A stretch of DNA of 8,438 bases from Pseudomonadota bacterium (GTDB lineage: Bacteria > Pseudomonadota > Gammaproteobacteria > Steroidobacterales > Steroidobacteraceae): contig QGUO01000136.1 in the NCBI GenBank assembly GCA_003242495.1, positions 1 to 8,438 of the forward strand, written 5' to 3'. Positions 5,670 to 8,438 of this stretch are shown here, one piece after another. The position numbers and the translations under genes are program-made. The stretch's first letter is position 1. Every line of letters begins with the position of its first letter. The notes under the pieces were generated by a model. The model had not been told where the DNA came from. It worked only from the letters and a program-made list of their open reading frames with translations, and made no database searches.

Positions 5670-6244
5670 TGTCCGAGCCGCCAACGGTCGACGACGATGC
5701 GTACGCGCGCCGCGCCGCTGGTCGCACGCAGCCGCACCGGCACCCGGGCGCCGGGGTCGGAGGAGAATGCCTGGTAATCGATGCGCCAGCCGGCCTGCTC
5801 CAGCGAGGCGCCGTGCCCGGTCTCCTCGCGCCAGTGGTGCTCGCCGGGCGCGGGCAGCCCCAGCATCCAGTAACGCAGGCTGCTCGCGGGCACCGGCGCC
5901 CCCAGCCGGGCTTCCATCTCGGCCCAGGCCGCCTCGGATTCCAGGACCTGTCCGTCGCTGGTCTCCAGGCGGATGACGGGATCATCCGGCGTCCCGTGCA
6001 CTTCCAGACGCACGCTGCCGATGCCCACCGGCCCGCGGATCTGCACCTGGGCGCGGTCGCCGCGCTGCAGCCACTCGAACGAGCCGGAACCGCCGCCTTG
6101 GGGCCCGGATACCCCCAGGCGGCCGCGCGCCTGCCAGCGATCGAGCTCGCTCAGGTCTTCGGGCAGCGGCTGGATCGGCGGCGGGACGGTCTTGCACGCG
6201 GCGCCGAGCACGCACACCAGCAGAACGGCCAGTACGCGCAGCAT
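5666..6244 (-). CDS. lolB: Outer-membrane lipoprotein receptor LolB
   Basis: A 192-residue lipoprotein. It begins with a short hydrophobic signal peptide and a lipobox-like LGAAC, giving predicted lipidation at Cys17; Lys18 at +2 is not the Asp inner-membrane retention signal, so outer-membrane sorting is expected. LolB accepts lipoproteins from the periplasmic chaperone LolA and inserts them into the outer membrane. Supporting features are RWQARGRLGVSG at 36-47, RYWMLGLPAPG at 124-134 (the conserved YWxxGxP segment), GWRIDY at 152-157 and a C-terminal VRIVVDRW strand. The protruding-loop Leu of E. coli LolB probably corresponds to Val73 or Ile75 in GPVGIG; this alignment is by eye. Gly at -3 of the lipobox is less common but allowed. 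It lies 6 bp after the TPR gene and overlaps ispE by 4 bp. Confidence 0.94.
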   Translation of the reverse strand: MLRVLAVLLVCVLGAACKTVPPPIQPLPEDLSELDRWQARGRLGVSGPQGGGSGSFEWLQRGDRAQVQIRGPVGIGSVRLEVHGTPDDPVIRLETSDGQVLESEAAWAEMEARLGAPVPASSLRYWMLGLPAPGEHHWREETGHGASLEQAGWRIDYQAFSSDPGARVPVRLRATSGAARVRIVVDRWRLGQ

Positions 6245-6250
6245 CGCGGC

Positions 6251-7945
6251 CTACCGCGGCGCGGCCTCCCTCATGCGCTGCCGGAGCTTCTCGTTGTCGG
6301 GGTAGCGCAGGGCGGCGGCCTGCAGCACCTGCTTGGCTTCATCCCTGCGGCCGAGTGCGAGCAGCACCTCGCCGATGTGCAGCTCGACCTCCGGATCGGT
6401 GATGCGCGCCCGGGCGCGCTCCAGGTATTGAAGCGCTTCCTCGTGCTGGCCGAGCCGGTGCTTGGCCCAGCCCATACTGTCGAGCACGGCGCCGCTGTCG
6501 GGCGTCTGCTCGAGGGCGGCCTCGATCAACTCGAAGCCTTCCCGGTGGTGCCGGGTGCGATCCACGAGCGTATAGCCCAGGGCGTTCAGCACGACCGGGT
6601 CCGCGGGCCGCTCGGCGTACATGGCACGCAACTCGTCGACGGCATCGTCCACCCGGTCATCCGCCTCGAGCTGGAATACCCGCGCGTAGCGTAGGTCGAT
6701 GGCGTCCGGATATTCATCGATCGCCGTATCGAGCAGGGCGAGCGCGCCGTCGCGATCACCGGCCGCGGCCAGCAGATTGGCGCGCGCGGCCAGCGCTTCG
6801 ATGGTGTACTGCGGGCGCGCGGCGGCGAACTCCTCGAGATGCTTCAGGCCCGCCTCCAGGCCCTGTTGCTCCACCATGATGCGCGCGGCACGGACCTGCG
6901 CGGCCATGACCATCTCGCCGCCGTTCACCCGCGAATAGCTCTGCAGGGCCTCCGGCCACTGTTCCCGCAGCTCGGCAATGGCGCCGAGATAGAACAGCGA
7001 GTCGTAGACGAACCAGCCGCTGGACAGGAGGTTGCGGTAGCGACGCGCGGCGGAATCGTGATCGCCCATCTGGAACTCGATGTCGGCCAGCGCCCGTTCG
7101 GCCACGCTCGCGACTTTTTCGTCGCTGTTCGCCACCTCGTCGAGCTCCGCCCGCCCCGCCTCCTCCTGGCCGGCCTGCAGGAGCAGCAGGCCGTATTCCA
7201 GCCGGTAGGACGCCTGGTCCTCCTGGTCGAGCACGCTGCGGGCGGTGGCCAGGGCCTCCTCGGTCTGCCCGTGCAACATCTGCAAACGCGCCAGCAGCAG
7301 CCCGGCGGGCGCCCAGTACTGCCCGAGCTCGCGGGCACGCTCGGCGTGCCGGAGCGCGAGTGCAAAGTTCTCCGACTGCAGCGCCGCCTGCGCCAAGGCG
7401 TAGTGCGCTTCGGTAAGATTGTCGTATTTTGGGATCAGCGCCTGGAGCACCGCCGTGGTGGCCGCCTCCGAGCCGCTGTCGTCGAGCTGCGAGAGCAGCG
7501 CCAAAAAGCCGCTCTGGGGATTGATGAAGGCGGTGTTGAGCAGGGCGTCGATATGCTGGGCGGCCGCGTCGATGCGATACAGTCGCAGGGCCGCGAACGC
7601 AGCAAACCGGCGCGCCTCCTCGCTGGTGTGGTTGAGGCCTAGCCAGCGGTCCGCGGCAGCGGCGACCTGGGTCCATTGATGGTGCTCGTAGGCCACGCGG
7701 GCCGCCTGCTCGGCGAGCGCCTCGTCCTCGGCGAGCTGCGCCGCGCGGACATACGCCTCGGCGGCCTCCCGGTAGCGCCCGCGTTGCAGCGCCACCTCCG
7801 CGCCCAGGACCAGGGCGTTCGGATCCGAGGGCAGCGGCTCGGCGCCCGTTTTCTGGGGCCCGCTACCGGCGCAACCCGCGGTCAGGACGCCGGCGAGGAT
7901 CAGGGCCGGGAGTCCCCCGGCGGCGGTTACGTTGTGGAAGCGCAT
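6251..7945 (-). CDS. Tetratricopeptide-repeat lipoprotein
   Basis: A 564-residue protein with an N-terminal signal (1-24) ending in LTAGC, a lipobox with predicted lipidation at Cys25; Ala26 at +2 suggests outer-membrane sorting. Most of the rest is Ala/Leu/Glu-rich helical repeats. TPR-like units are recognisable at about 44-73, 177-207, 212-240, 382-412, 448-482, 484-512 and 517-548. The two strongest are the NALGYTLVDRT unit and DSMGWAKHRLGQHEEALQYLERA, at about 489-511. It is the first gene of the minus-strand block and the counterpart of the TPR gene found between hemA and lolB in pseudomonads. Its molecular role is not established; position next to lolB suggests a part in envelope assembly, an inference only. 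No classical Shine-Dalgarno precedes the ATG and the promoter-like box lies only 9 nt upstream. No other plausible start is present before the signal peptide. Confidence 0.93.
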   Translation of the reverse strand: MRFHNVTAAGGLPALILAGVLTAGCAGSGPQKTGAEPLPSDPNALVLGAEVALQRGRYREAAEAYVRAAQLAEDEALAEQAARVAYEHHQWTQVAAAADRWLGLNHTSEEARRFAAFAALRLYRIDAAAQHIDALLNTAFINPQSGFLALLSQLDDSGSEAATTAVLQALIPKYDNLTEAHYALAQAALQSENFALALRHAERARELGQYWAPAGLLLARLQMLHGQTEEALATARSVLDQEDQASYRLEYGLLLLQAGQEEAGRAELDEVANSDEKVASVAERALADIEFQMGDHDSAARRYRNLLSSGWFVYDSLFYLGAIAELREQWPEALQSYSRVNGGEMVMAAQVRAARIMVEQQGLEAGLKHLEEFAAARPQYTIEALAARANLLAAAGDRDGALALLDTAIDEYPDAIDLRYARVFQLEADDRVDDAVDELRAMYAERPADPVVLNALGYTLVDRTRHHREGFELIEAALEQTPDSGAVLDSMGWAKHRLGQHEEALQYLERARARITDPEVELHIGEVLLALGRRDEAKQVLQAAALRYPDNEKLRQRMREAAPR

Positions 7946-7954
7946 CGTGGCCCC

Positions 7955-7963
7955 ACTATAGCA
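7955..7963 (-). promoter_or_regulatory. Extended -10 promoter element for the TPR-lolB-ispE block
   Basis: On the minus strand TGCTATAGT matches an extended -10 (TGn plus TATAGT, five of six bases of TATAAT). No recognisable -35 lies 16-18 nt upstream, which fits an extended -10 type. Only 9 nt separate the hexamer from the ATG at 7945, so transcription would begin within a few bases of, or at, the start codon. Confidence 0.55.
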
Positions 7964-8040
7964 GCGCCGAGCTGGCCCCGGCAGCTGATCGACGAAGTGA
8001 TTTGGGCGGATCGGGGCAAGTCATGCTCACGCAAGTTTGC

Positions 8041-8070
8041 TTGTCTTTGCCGGGCACCTTCCCGGACAAT
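8041..8070 (+). promoter_or_regulatory. Candidate sigma70-type promoter for hemA
   Basis: TTGTCT (8041-8046) and GACAAT (8065-8070) are separated by 18 bp and each match the consensus at four of six positions. Transcription would start near 8077, about 20 nt ahead of the hemA ATG at 8098. This is a weak prediction from hexamer matching only. Confidence 0.3.
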
Positions 8071-8097
8071 CGCGGCCGGTTCGCGACAGCATCTGGC

Positions 8098-8438
8098 ATG
8101 GCATTTCTCGTCATCGGAATCAATCACCGCACTGCCCCCGTCCACATCCGTGAGAAGGTCGTATTCGCGGGCGAGGATCTGCCGGAGGCATTGCGAGGAT
8201 TGACCGCGACCGCGGGCGTGCGCGAAGCCGTCATCGTCTCGACCTGCAACCGCACCGAGCTGTACTGTTTCACGGACCCGGACGGCCTGACCCACGAAAC
8301 GGCGGGCGCGGACGGCGGCCCGCCGCTGACCGAGTGGCTCGTCCACTGGCACGGGCTGGCCGGGCACGAGGTCGATCTGCGGCCCGCGCTGTACCGGCTC
8401 GAGGGCGAGGCGGCCGTGCGGCACGTCTTCTCGGTGGC
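8098..8438 (+). CDS. hemA: Glutamyl-tRNA reductase, N-terminal part
   Basis: The first 113 codons of GluTR, cut by the right edge. The enzyme reduces glutamyl-tRNA(Glu) with NADPH to glutamate-1-semialdehyde, the first committed step of C5-pathway tetrapyrrole (haem) synthesis. The opening MAFLVIGINHRTAPVHIREK is the family N-terminus (GINHxTA). STCNRTELY at 48-56 contains the catalytic nucleophile Cys50, at the same number as in E. coli. RHVFSV at the edge is the beginning of the conserved stretch that follows the catalytic domain. The ATG at 8098 places these motifs at their usual positions. An in-frame ATG at 8023 with no intervening stop would add 25 residues not expected for the family. 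No strong Shine-Dalgarno precedes 8098. The gene is divergent from the TPR lipoprotein gene, as in pseudomonads. Confidence 0.96.
   Translation, partial: MAFLVIGINHRTAPVHIREKVVFAGEDLPEALRGLTATAGVREAVIVSTCNRTELYCFTDPDGLTHETAGADGGPPLTEWLVHWHGLAGHEVDLRPALYRLEGEAAVRHVFSV

Larger units (their letters stand above)
7946..8097. other. Divergent intergenic region between the TPR gene and hemA
   Basis: These 152 bp must hold the start signals of both divergent units. Besides the extended -10 facing left, it contains the inverted repeat AGCTG-N7-CAGCT (7970-7986), just upstream of that -10, and the stem CCGGG-N6-CCCGG (8050-8065) on the hemA side. Both have arms of only 5 bp and may be chance. No gene is supported here. 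Confidence 0.5.

Noticed and set aside
4773..5684. ispE starting at TTG 5684 (303 residues)
   Set aside because: The ATG at 5669 forms an ATGA overlap with the lolB stop and is the more usual start; the extra five residues show no conserved feature.
5669..6694. Plus-strand open frame of 341 codons opposite lolB and the TPR gene
   Set aside because: No family motif, His/Gly/Arg/Gln-rich translation, and it spans the boundary of two supported minus-strand genes.
7927..8424. Minus-strand open frame of 165 codons opposite hemA
   Set aside because: The plus strand here encodes an unmistakable GluTR N-terminus with STCNRTE; the minus-strand translation has no recognisable feature and would overlap the TPR gene start.
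1..8438. CRISPR array, insertion sequence, prophage or novel defence system
   Set aside because: No regularly spaced repeats, transposase, integrase, terminal inverted repeats or defence-type domains are visible; apart from the flanking MFS transporter, the content is a conserved housekeeping cluster.

Overview
This window is a piece of chromosome from a high-G+C (about two thirds G+C by eye) proteobacterium, most likely a gammaproteobacterium. LolB, the outer-membrane lipoprotein receptor, is essentially confined to gamma- and betaproteobacteria. The gene order (hemA divergent from a TPR lipoprotein, then lolB, ispE, tRNA-Gln, prs, rplY, pth, ychF) is the classical arrangement known from pseudomonads and relatives. 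I cannot fix the genus from sequence alone; a purple-sulfur or Ectothiorhodospira-like lineage is only a guess.

Layout from left to right: a minus-strand MFS transporter runs off the left edge (1-692). A gap of about 450 bp follows in which I see no credible gene (693-1142). Then comes a long minus-strand block, read from right to left: TPR lipoprotein (6251-7945), lolB (5666-6244), ispE (4773-5669), tRNA-Gln(UUG) (4651-4725), prs (3652-4605), rplY, long Ctc form (2884-3543), pth (2234-2815) and ychF (1143-2234). At the right edge hemA (8098-8438) is read on the plus strand, divergent from the TPR gene, and is truncated by the window.

The block mixes envelope biogenesis (LolB and perhaps the TPR lipoprotein), isoprenoid precursor synthesis (IspE), PRPP supply (Prs) and translation (tRNA-Gln, L25, peptidyl-tRNA hydrolase, YchF); HemA begins tetrapyrrole synthesis from Glu-tRNA. 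Genes are tightly packed: lolB/ispE overlap as ATGA, pth/ychF overlap as TAATG, and TPR and lolB are 6 bp apart. The larger gaps (ispE-tRNA, tRNA-prs, prs-rplY, rplY-pth) each contain a possible RNA stem-loop without a convincing U-tract, so read-through with processing or attenuation is plausible.

I found no mobile element, CRISPR array or obviously new system. The points most worth a second look are the promoter-like extended -10 only 9 nt upstream of the TPR-gene start (possible leaderless mRNA), the perfect 11-bp stem between rplY and pth, the tRNA gene embedded in a protein operon, and the N-terminal extra membrane module on the MFS protein.
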